Translations under genes and position numbers: made by a program
The notes under the pieces: model-generated
What the model was told of the DNA's origin: nothing
The model's input: the letters and a program-made list of their open reading frames with translations, nothing else
The model's database searches: none
Assembly: GCA_001584585.1 (NCBI GenBank)
Contig: LSYV01000044.1
Span: 299,825-363,824, forward strand
DNA length: 64,000 nucleotides
Reading direction: 5' to 3'
Source: Gonium pectorale
Taxonomy: Eukaryota > Chlorophyta > Chlorophyceae > Chlamydomonadales > Volvocaceae
Shown: piece after piece, positions 44,906-55,400 of the stretch
Layout of the letters: each line of letters opens with the position of its first letter
How positions within the stretch are numbered: position 1 is the stretch's first letter

Positions 44906-47900
44906 TTAGCGGCCCCCGCCGTCGCGCCTCCGCGCGCACTCGTCCTTGTGCCCTCCCCGCCAGTGCGCCGTCTGGCAGGGCCGGCAGCAGTAGCCTACAG
45001 TCCCGCACCCCGCGCAGGCCTTGAGCGTCAGGTCCGCCTCGCTGTCGCTCTCCAGGTTGGCGCAGCGCGGGTTGGCGCACCGGCCGGGCATCAGGCGCCG
45101 CGCCTCAGTCGGAGGCGGCAGGGCGGAGGCCAGCGGCCCGGGTGGAGGCGACGCCTGCCGGAGCGCCTCAAACGCGCAGTCGCCGCCCAGCTCCAGGTAC
45201 GCCCCCAGGCCCTCTGCATGCGCCGCCATGTCCTGGTCCGCGTACGAGCGGAGGCCGGCTGCCGCCTCCCGCAGCCGCCCCGACCGCCACGGCACGCTCT
45301 GCCCCATAGCCGCCGCCGCGTCGCCCGCTTCTTGCTGCTTCGGCCGGCCCGCAGCACCTTCCGCTGCGGTCCGAGGCACTCCCCTGGCAACCGCAGCGAC
45401 GGTGCAGCACGCAGCCACGAGGCTGCGCAGGAGCGGCAGCCGGCTCTCCTGGTGCAGCTCAGCCACCCGCGGCACCATCCGCAGCGAGGCGTCCAGCAGC
45501 GCCACCGCGCCCACTTCCTCCATCAGGAGCGCTCGCCAGCCACCGTCGTCCGCAGCCTCACCGCCACCGCCGCTGGCCCCGCCGCCCGCGTCGTCGTCGG
45601 TCGGGTTCCTGTTGGCCGCCGCACAGGGCTGAACGACGCAGCGGCCTGCCAGCGGCGGCAGCCATATGAGCAGCGCCGTGAGAAGCCCCGGGCTTGCCAT
45701 GCCGCTGGATCGGAGCGGCTGCGACAGCGACTGCGACAGCTCCGGCAGCCACTCGCAAGCGGCGCAGGATAGCAGGCGGAGCAGCTGCTGTGAGGCGGGC
45801 GAGGGGGGCTCGTCCCCAGGCGCTGCGTCCGCCGCGGCCGCCTCCTCCTCTTGCGCCCTCACCGCCGTGAGGAAGCATGCAGGTCCGCCCGTGAAAACTA
45901 AGAAGAGGCCGTCATGGCTGCTGTGCTCGACAGCACCGGTTTCATCAGTCCCGAGGGCCCGAGAATCGGCGGTCCGCAGCACCTTCCGCATCGTCGCCAG
46001 CAGCGCCGCCGCCTGGCGCGGCTCGCCGTAGGCCAGCAGCGGCACAAGGTAAGACCCAAAGCCCTGACACTTCCCGGGAACACGGCGCCCCAGCCCTTGC
46101 AGCAGCGTGGATTCCGGGCCCTGCGGGTCCCGGCCGGCGCGGCGCAGCAGGAGCTCCAGGCAGCGCAGCAGGCCACCGTCCAGCGCCGCCGCGAGTGCGG
46201 GAGGCGGCTCGGCCTGGAGGGAGAGCACGCCTGTTGTATGCGGGAAAGGGCCGGGGGATTATGAGATCCAGCCAGCCGCTTGTAAGGGCATGCTTCGCGA
46301 AGCCGCATGTGACAGAACCCCAACGTGAAGCTGAAGTACTTCGTTGACCATTGATATTTAACCGAGTCTGCTTTTCGAAAGCCTAGCCCACCGCACCGCT
46401 CGGCACGTGCATTTACAAAAGTTACAGTCATCAACACGAAAAGAACATACGACGTTCACACTGTCGCTACCTAACGCGTGTGCCCTGTCACGGACTCCCC
46501 AACGCTGGACGACGCGACAGTTGCGCAACCCACCGCAGTCGGGCAGTAGCCCCCAAGCCACAGCCAAGCTCTCGCCTAAGGATGCCAGGGCCGACCGGTC
46601 AGCATCGCCTGTCGAGCAAGGCACTGCCCGGTCCACGACCGCCGCCGTCAGCCGCCACCAGTCTGCCGCCTCCGTCACCGCCGCTGCTGACGCCACCTGC
46701 GCTACTGCCCGGGGCAGCGACAGATACCGCCAGGCCGCCTGAAGAGCATCGGCGGCCAGAGGGAACACCGCCTCCTGCGGCACGGACCTACGGGGCCCTG
46801 GAGCCGCCACGGCCGCCGGTAACAGAGCGCAGCTGCTGCCGCTAGCGGTATCGTCATTGCCGCCACCGCCTCCCTCCCCTGCCGCCCGAGCCCGCGCCGA
46901 GGCCACCGCCAGCCGGCCCACCCGCATCGCCAGCGCGAGCGCCCCGCGCCTGCCCGGCGGCGACGGGTCCCCCATCTGCACCATGCACGTCATGACCCGG
47001 AGCTGCCGGGCAGCACCTAACCTCGTCTCCCCGCCTGCCGGCCCCGAGCCGCCCGCCCCTTGTCCTACTTGTCCCGAGCGGAGCAGGGCGAGCAGCTCGG
47101 GCGGCAGGCCGTACGCGCAGCCGCCGTCGGCGTCGCACAGCCTGGCGTAGCCTGTCATGACGTATCGCGTAACGTGCATGTGACGGGCAGCTATTGGCAA
47201 CTACCGCCAGGCCGATGCAGCGATGGACGTGCTGCACGCAGCCACAGCCCGCAGGCGCGCGGCAAGCCGTGTGGCGTCGGCGCCTCCCCCTGAGCCCGAC
47301 CAGCGGTCAACCATCCAGCAGAGGCTACCGTAGGTACTTGTGGCAAACACCAAACGCTTCGACACCATGTCACGCAGGGCCGGCAGGTTGCATGTTGGCA
47401 GGAGCAGATCCCGCTCCGCGTGCTCCAGCACCCAGCTATCCTCCAGCGCGGCGACCAGCTCGCGCAGTTGGGGTTCCTCGTCAGGGGACGACGTTATCGC
47501 GAGGGTGCAAGTCGCAGTGATGGACCTGTGCACCAGGACATGCAGGCTGCTGTGGTACACCTGCGCGCCCAGGGTCGTAGCCGACTCCTCCGCCGCAGCC
47601 GGTGCCCCCGCCATGTCCTGCAAATCCACGCTCGCCGCTGCCGACACCGCCTCCGCCTCGACGGACTCCGCCAGCGCTTCCAGCTGGCGGCTGGCGGCGT
47701 GCAGCGCCTTGCTGCGGAGGAGCGCAAGCAGGAAGCGGCAAGACAGGCGACCGTGTCCGGCGGCCGCAGCACGCCCTGTAAGCGCGGAGCACAGCGGCGC
47801 GACGGCCCCGCGCAGGCGCCCAAGCGCATCCCTGACCGCGGACGGAAGCAGGTCCGGAACCGCATGCCCTCTGCTGCTGCCGACTCGCGCAGGCCGAGAT

Positions 47901-47914
47901 CGCCTCGACGGCAT
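44906..47914 (-). CDS. MYND-type zinc finger protein, about 880 aa
   Basis: Three exons: 47914-47205, 47141-46534 and 46230-44906, with phases 2, 1 and stop. The first intron is only 63 nt. The C-terminus is a MYND finger: CANPRC, then LKACAGCGTVGYCCRPCQ and AHWRGGHKDEC, giving the C-x4-C...C-x2-C...C-x3-C...H-x3-C zinc pattern of this protein-interaction domain. The rest is a long helical, Ala/Leu-rich region of the kind common in large chlamydomonad MYND families, and no other domain is recognised. The start at 47914 is a choice; another frame upstream (FLFNAVEAISACASRQQQ) may belong to an earlier exon. It lies antisense inside the interval where the middle of Hsp70-like copy B should be. 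Confidence 0.8.
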
Positions 47915-48366
47915 TGAACAAGAACGGGTGCGGCAACAGCAGTGCAGGAGGAATTGTATTTATGTAACCGTCTAAGCGCCAAGTCATGTCGGAGGAAACT
48001 CCCTACTGCGAACGCCCAGAGCTGCTCTGCTCTGCGAACGCCTCTTATCCGACTGTCGTGCATCCGAGACAAGGAAAGAATCCTAAGCACTGGCATGGCC
48101 GCTTGCTTGCTTGGTGTCGAGAGCCTCCGGGACCCTGCAGTACGCCTACGGACGGCACGGCATGCGGTGGGTTTTGGCTCGCTGTGCCCGAAACTGTCCG
48201 CTGGGTATGTAGTCGGCCTATTGATGGCCCGCAGACCGTTCACACTTTAGGGTTTTCCAAGTGGCCCGCTGCGTCCTTCGCCGTAGCTGCGTGCATGTAA
48301 TCCTGCCCATGCTGCTGATGAACACTGCTGGCTTGCGACCGGGCGCAATTCTCCGCCGCCCACCAG

Positions 48367-48507
48367 GCTGAGCTCCGCTTCGGCGCCACCGAGATTACCC
48401 CCACCGCCCGCAACCCGCGGACCGGCGAAACCGTCCGGGGGAGCTTCGCCGGGTCGGCGGATGTGGCCACCGCCCACATGTTGCCACCGCCCACCGGTGT
48501 CTATTAG
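48367..48507 (+). pseudogene. Orphan last exon of Hsp70-like copy B
   Basis: After a good acceptor (gcccaccag) the sequence reads AELRFGATEITPTARNPRTG, matching exon 13 of copies A and C (AQLRFGSTEIALTARNPRTG in A). It then diverges and runs to a later stop. No other Hsp70-like exon is near. Its strand and its distance from the copy B N-terminal exons (5.4 kb, about one gene length) suggest both are ends of one lost gene. Confidence 0.8.
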
Positions 48508-49478
48508 GGGTTCACACCTAGGCAAAGCTGCACATGTGCGCACGCACGCATATGCGCACACCGTGCCACTGTACGACCTCAGGGACTAAAGACGCTGCCT
48601 TTGGGAGTACGATCCTATCTAGGTGCGTGGGCCATAGGTTATGGTCAGTGGTAGAGGCCTTGGTCGGCCACGCATTGGTTACACACGTATGTGGGTAGCG
48701 GGTGCTCATGTGCGCGCCCACGTACTGCTCCTCCGGACGTTTGTTGCAATGCTCTCTTCTCCATTTTGCGGAGCGATGTACGGGCCAGTGGCCGCTGCGT
48801 TGTGGACCGGGGCGCTGCCCTGCTTTCAGGCCGTGCGTCACGTGGCTAGATTAAAGCGAGTCCTGCATCCCAGTATGTTGCTGATTGAGTTACGAGCCCG
48901 GTGTTTTGTATGCCCTTTCGCCTTCTGGGCAAATTATGCGGACTCGGATGGGGAGAGTAACACTTGAGGTGATCCCGCCCGTCACTGCATTTGCACAGCC
49001 AGTAAGCGGACGACGTACGAGCAGGTTAGCGTTCCGTACATATCAATCAACTGCTGGAGGGGCACTTCCGCAAAGTTACGGCCAGGCCTTGAGCCACCCA
49101 TCTTCCGGTCAACGGCGCCTGATCAATGCCAGGCCACAGCCAGCTGCCTTCCAGCCATGTGCCGACAGCGCATGCTTACGTACATGCATGTACGGCAACT
49201 TGTACGACCGGACATCCGTCAGCGCGCGTGCACATCGCACATACATGTGCTCGGCATACCGCACCGCCGCCTGCTTGTTTGTGCAACACATCTGGCTGCG
49301 TCGCAGCAGCTGTCTGCTGCAACAGAATGGCAGGCGGCCCCGCCCTGAAGCCAACGGCAAGCGCGGCAAGCCTCGGTCCGCGGAGAGCCAAACATGCGCA
49401 AAACACGTGTCTTGGCCTGGCCAGATACGCCCCCGCGCGCATCCGCGCTCGTGCCTTTAATCCCCGTCCGTACGTCTC
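48508..49478. other. No supported gene
   Basis: Lower-GC spacer containing the 3' side of the sulfotransferase gene. No convincing exon. Confidence 0.45.
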
Positions 49479-50877
49479 TTAGTGGCGCAGCAGGTTCACT
49501 GCCAGTGCCACCGCTGCGGCAATGCCCGCCACGGCCGCCGCGTTGCTGGCGGCGAAGAGCAGGCGCAGCCTGGCGGCATTGCGGCGTATGACCTGCGCCA
49601 GCTTGGTGAACTGGGCCCGGTCATTCGCTCGCGGGAAGGGCTCCTCGGGAACTGGCTTGCCCAGAAAGTCACACAGCGGGCCCCATCCGTCCGCGACGCT
49701 GAACTCCAGCAGCCGCTCCTTTGGTACCAGGCGCCGGACCTCTGCCAGGTGTGCCTCGTACACCTGCGTACGGCATACGTGTGTGTGGTGGGGGGGGGCA
49801 CACGACAGCCTCGTCACTCGCGTGCGTTTGCTTGCCGCAGCAGTCACGCGTAAACGCGGCTGCGGGGCCCGCTTTATAGATGTAAGGTTGATCCCTAAAA
49901 TGCATGCGGCGGGTCGCATGGCTGGGAGTCGTGCAGTGCGGGCCGGCAGGGTCGTGGGCACGGTCGTGGGCAAGGTGGCTGCAGAATGGCGTGTGCCAGC
50001 CCCGCAATAAACATGGTATCAGAAACTTGGTTAGGATTGCGTTTGTATGCTCGCTCGCTCGGCGAATGTAGCCAGCTGTGCAGCCAGCACACATCATTTT
50101 CGACCTGCTGTACGGAGGGCAGCCCAACGAAACGCTCACCCGTGCAGCTGCTCAAAAGCTCGAGCGAGGTACGGCCATCCAGCGCGCACCCGCCCCCCCC
50201 CCCAAGCAGGTACGGCCATCCAGCGCGCACCCGCCCCCCCCCAAGCAGGTACGCACCTGGCGCGCCGCCTCCTTGTCATTGAAGCGTCCTCCGAAGGCCT
50301 GCTCGAACACCAGCTCGTAGGCCATGCTGAACATGTTGGTCAGGTCCCGGAAGAACGGCGCCAGGTAGAAGGGCGGCTTGATGGCCTGCGCGGCCTGGTT
50401 GATCGCAAAGATGGTGGTGCGCGCGCTCTCGTACCAGCTGTCAAAGTCCCGGATGGTCAGCACCACCTTGGCCTGGGGGTACAGCTCCAGCAACTCGTGG
50501 AGGAACCCCACGGCCGGCCAGTCCACGGCTGCCGTGTAGCCGGCGAGGATGGCCCGCAGGTCGATAGGCCGGCCGGCGGCCCGGTCCCGGGTGGCCTGCA
50601 GCCAGGCCGCGCCTTGGGCGGGGTTGCCAACGACCTGCGCATGTGCACAGAAGCAAGGTGATCGAGCGCAAAGGGCACACGGGCGTAAGGCGAACAGAGC
50701 TAGCAGCAGCGCCCCGAGGAGAGCGTGCGGTGCGGGCGCCCGGCGCTCCTGCAGCAACCGCAGCGCACGCACCTCCTTCATGTGGTGCGTCTTGTAGCCG
50801 AGCGTGTTGAGGGCGAGGCTAAGGCTAAGGGTTCCGGTGCGTCCGAAGCCAGCGCCGAGCACCTCGATGTCAGCCAT
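49479..50877 (-). CDS. Sulfotransferase (Sulfotransfer_4-like), 255 aa, C-terminal membrane anchor
   Basis: Exons: 50877-50773, 50634-50257 and 49763-49479, all phase 0. The N-terminus VLGAGFGRTGTLSLSLALN (residues 6-24) is the phosphosulfate-binding loop of the P-loop sulfotransferase fold. KVVLTIRDFDSWYESARTTI is the second conserved block. LRRLVPKERLLEFSVADGWG, LCDFLGKPVPEEPFPRAND is the typical family ending. It should move sulfate from PAPS to an unknown acceptor. After the domain, AASNAAAVAGIAAAVALAV is a single hydrophobic helix followed by NLLRH, so the protein is probably tail-anchored. The start is the ATG directly before ADIEVLGAG. Intron 2 begins with a tandem repeat that duplicates the donor region. 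Confidence 0.85.
50160..50256 (+). repeat. Tandem repeat at the 5' end of sulfotransferase intron 2
   Basis: A ~41-bp unit (aggtacggccatccagcgcg, then cacccgccccccccaagc) occurs twice, and a partial third copy (aggtacgc) ends at the exon border. On the minus strand each unit starts gtacctgcttgggg, so alternative GT donors are repeated downstream of the real one. Poly-C runs differ in length between units. Confidence 0.75.
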
Positions 50878-52429
50878 GGTTTCCGCTCCTAAGGGGCAGG
50901 TTTGCGAAATCGACCAGCGGCTGAGCGACGCCTCGTGCGGCAAATGACCCGGTTCCGAGACGGGAACTGGCTAAGCCTCGGACTTGATTACTTGTAGGCC
51001 TGTCTAAGTAGCGGGCTGATACCTGCTGATAAATGGTTTATGTATTGTATTGTTTTTAGCTTTCTACCGTATTGTGCCCGGACAGTACGCATGCAGCGAG
51101 ATCGGTCTGCGTAGAAGAACGCATATGTATGCATGCGTCATGATAGTCATGATCGATGCCTTTGATAGAAGCTCAAGTGAACCATGTGTCATGCCACACT
51201 TCCGCTGAGCCTGTCGGCCTATACCCGACCCCGGACTTGCGCTCTGCCGCTGTCTACCGTGACAGGCATCTGGTGGGAGTGCCGGGGTTCCCGTCGCCAG
51301 CACTCCCGGGGGGTAGGGTTTGGCAATGATGAAGCCTGCCGTGTTCCGAACGTCAAGACCTGCATGTATGGCATACGGACATACGGAGGGAAGAGCAACG
51401 GAAAGGCGACCACAAACGTACGTGTACAGTTTACGATATGTGCACTACCGTTTTGGCCTGGCTGCATTCCTTTGCTGGATGGATGGATGACCTGCGTATT
51501 GGTTCGAGGCCCGCGCGCAGCCAAATCGAAACCCCTTTAGGATTGAGGCCCGCGGCCGAACCGAAACGCAGTCAAACCGAAACGCAGTCAAACCGAAACG
51601 CAGTCAAACCGAAACACAGTCAAACCGACGTAGCATTCCTGACTCTGCCGTTCGCTCGTGAGCCTTGCCAAGCACATTCATACGGGTGATCACCTGTGGG
51701 TGTTCGAAATGGCGTCGAAAGTGTGCCGTAACGCGAGGAGGTGGACGGCAGATATGGCGACAACGTACGATGCTGAAAATGTGACCCATGGGTCACTAGG
51801 GTCAAATCGCTGTTAGAGCCTGCAGTAGGCATCATCCGCGAGACCTGACAGCACCTCCTAAGGATCTTAGGTTTTTATACATAATACACACATATGCCAC
51901 TCACGACACAGTCGCACAGCCTGCCCGCTGCGCCCGCTCCCGATCTTTCCTGGCAGCCACAGGTCAGACCGTGGTATTGCAGGTAGGGAAAGGCTGATGA
52001 CGGTCAACAAAATGAACACAAAAGACTTGAGGTGGTCTGCCGTAACGGCCTTCGGGCAGGGCCAGCCTTCGAGGCTCATTCATGGCCGCATGCGCGTAAT
52101 CACTTCGTGCCATCTGGGGGCCGCAGCCTGTGGCTATTGAGGGGCGCCATGGGCACTGTTTTAAGCGTAACCGAACTAACGACAATCCTTCTTGAGAGAC
52201 CTGAACCGACGAATCTTGGATACCATGGCAAAATAAACAGACCCGTATCTGTGACGTAGCTAGTGCGCATATGTGGACATTGATGAAATATGCGGTTTGC
52301 TTCCAGCGAACCGACCAAAGACCCGAGGCGCTGTCACTTGACGCTGTACACTTTGTTTCCGAGGCGTGCGGTTAATTGATTGCTTCAAGAGCGGAAGCTC
52401 TGCCGCTGCCTGTTGCTGTGGCTTCTCTC
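50878..52429. other. Spacer with tandem repeat; no supported gene
   Basis: Region between the sulfotransferase and CC3 starts. A ~16-bp unit (aaaccgaaacgcagtc) repeats about four times at 51557-51627. A ggat microsatellite lies near 51478. No exon was recognised. Confidence 0.5.
51557..51627 (+). repeat. 16-bp tandem repeat, about four units
   Basis: Head-to-tail copies of aaaccgaaacgcagtc, the last one with gaaacacagtc. No spacers, so this is a plain minisatellite. Confidence 0.85.
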
Positions 52430-55400
52430 ATGTTGAGCAGCCCCACTGGGCGTGCGCGCGATAACTGGCTTGGGAACCCGGTGTCAGGGCCTTTTCGCGA
52501 CGAAGGCAAGGAGCTCCGACGACAACGGCGGGGCCACATCGCACTGTTGGCCGCTCCACCAGGCGCTGCAAGAATGGAGGGTGCGGCGACTTCGGCTTTG
52601 GCATCATCATCCCAGCAAGCGACCACGTCGGGTAGGTGCTGTCGCTTGGCAGCACGGTGCGCGCGGCCAGCTCATCCCTGGCCCGATGCATGCACACGCG
52701 TGGGGCGTACGGGCAGCAACCGTCAGATACAGCATAGTGTCCAGTGCGGCTGCCGCGGCTGAGCCTGCTCACATCGGTGCTGCCCCCGCCACAGCGACGA
52801 CGGCGTTGAATGCGCATTGCCGGGCGATCATCAATGAGTTCGCGGGGTTTCAGGGACAGCTGGCGTCGTTGCAGCAGCACCAGGAGGCGGAGCGGCGGGC
52901 GCAGCTGTCTCATGCGACTGCCCTAGAGCATCGCCTGACGGCACTGCGCCGCAAATACGAGGCAGCCAAGCAGCGGCATGCCGAGGAGATGCGGGCGGCA
53001 AAGGCGCGGGCGGAGCAAGACGAATCCGAGCTGCGGTCGTCGTTGGGCGCCAAGTTGGAGCTGTACATCCGCCTTGGCAAGGCCGCCGTCCAGAGCAAGG
53101 ACCAGCAGGCACGTTACGGGTTGAGTCTTGAGCGTTGCCACCAGCCAGCTGCATGTGAAGAACCTCTTCGGTGCTTTACGATACGTACACATGGCCGAAC
53201 ATAAGCTTGCAATCGAATAAAATGTATGGATGCTACATGCTGGTTGACTGATGCGATCTAGCGGCGCTGAGTCATGAATCGCCAAATTTCTCCTCAGATT
53301 GAGCAGCTGCGCAGAGACAAGGACGGCCTGCAGCAGCAGCTGTCGTCTTCGCAGGCGACGCTGCAGCAGCTGCGGGTGAGATGGACTGGAGGGGACGGAC
53401 GGGAGGGCACATGAGGGTTTGGAAGCTTGCGCTGGATGTGTATGTGTGGTTGGCGCCTCCTGGGCGTCCGAGGCAGGCGGATGCATGGTTGGCGGTGATG
53501 AGCGGGCTGCCGCCTGCTGCTGGCAGATGCGATGCGCCGAGCGTACGTGTGGAGATCTGGGGCCTTGCAAGCAACATACATCTGGATCTGCCTATGGCTA
53601 GGGTGCTCGTATGCTCTCTTTGCAGTCCGCACTCGTTCAAACGAGCATTTTGAGCCCCAATTAGTTATTACCAGGCCCTTAGGCCTTGAATCAACCATCG
53701 CACTCACCTCGGGACGGGTGGCGGGTGGGGGGTGGTACCTACCGCTGCAGGCCTCCAAGGGTGCCTTGGAGCGGGAGCTCGAGGTGAGGGCGAGGCACTA
53801 TCCGGCAACCCTGCCTGCCTATCAACAAACACGGATGGAGACGAGCCACCGCCTGCCGTTGATTAACCTTTCTGTCCCAGTCGTGCGTGGATAGGGAGCT
53901 TAGGTAATCATGCTCTATCCTTTCGTAGATGTTGGTATGTTCGGTGCTTGTGAATACGTGCGATAAGCATCTGCGGTACGCATGCGGCACGTACAGCAGA
54001 AAGACCTGCAACCATTGTTATAGCCTTTTTCCACCTCACCGGTCTCGCTGTGCGCATCCATACCGCACAGGAGAGAGTGGAGGCAGTGTTTCGCCTCAAC
54101 CGCCAGTTCCATGAAGCAGAGAGTCGTGCGGAGCTCGCAGCAGAGCGAATCAGCGACCTACACGAAACCCTCAGTGATGTGGTGGGTTGTTAGCGGTTGT
54201 TGTTAGGCTGTTAGCGGTTGCTGTTAGGCTGTTAGCGGTTGCTGTTAGGCAGTTAGGCTGTTAGTGGTTAGCGGTTAGGTCCTACGTGTGCCTGTGCACG
54301 CATGCGTAATCGTATGCCCCCTGCGTCGCGTGACCGCCGTTGGCTCCGTCCTGATGACCAGCAATCGCTCGGGCTTCCCAAAGGTGCTTTGATGTTTACG
54401 CTATGAGTTGATACGCGTAGCTCTACCCGTTACCATAATCATGTTCCGCATTCATGTATCTATCTTGCGCAGGTTTGCATGTTCAACTGTCTGTGTCCCA
54501 GTCATCACATGTATCCATTAACCGCACATTTCGCTGTGTCCATAGATCGGAACCGAGCAACTGAAATGGAGCGGAAAGTTCCCCCAAGTTCCCTGTGCGT
54601 GCGTGCGTTCTGAATCCGTTACTTACGTCAAATCAGGGGCATACATCCACATGCCTTGCTTGCGCGGGCACACAGCCGCGGCTCTGCCTGATTTCACTCA
54701 TCGGCCGCACAGGTCCCGTCAGGCTGTTGCGCAAACAGAGCACGTATACATGGCGAAGCCTCCCTGAATGAAGTCTGCTGTTGTGAAATGCCGTTCTTTC
54801 TATCTACTGATGCACGGTATACGTACGGCAGCGGAAACTACATACACAACACTTGTGCCTTATTGTCCCTATGTTACCGCTATGTGCAGTACATCGGCCA
54901 CGACGAGCTGCGTAACGAGCTGGCCGCAGCGCAGGCTCAAGTTCGGCAGCTACAGCAGCAACAGCGGCGGCAGACTTCTGGGTTGGCAGGTGCAGCGGCG
55001 GTGGCTGTGGCGTCGTCGGAATCCCAAGCGGAAGGTCACGAGAGGGCGCGACTGCCGGAGCTGGAGCGCAAGGTTGGGCCGCAGGCTGGCTATCTTTAAG
55101 CACTCAAACAACGTAAAAGGGGGTATGTAAACAGGAAACCCACTCTATCCAGCCCCTAATAGGGACTGCAATTAGCTAGCTTGGGAGCGGACGAGAAATG
55201 CCCAGTTGCCTACCCGAAGGGTCGGCGACTCCGGGAGAAACTCCTTGATTGCTTGGGGCATTGCACGCTTGTTTTCGTTTTTTCGTTCAGCCGCACAAAT
55301 GCCCTGGATTGAAGCAAGGCACCTAGGCTGGTACGTTGGGGTTGTAACTCGTCCGCCTGCCTCGTTCGGTTCCCGGCGCCCTACTGGAAACGTCACACCT

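Noticed and set aside
47481..47987. Alternative frame (FLFNAVEAISACASRQQQ...) as the MYND N-terminus
   Set aside because: Looks plausible for 20 residues and then turns into Arg/Gly-rich shadow sequence; the frame from 47914 stays protein-like and fits the later splice phases.
51557..51627. CRISPR-like array
   Set aside because: Units are head-to-tail without spacers; a simple minisatellite in a eukaryotic genome.
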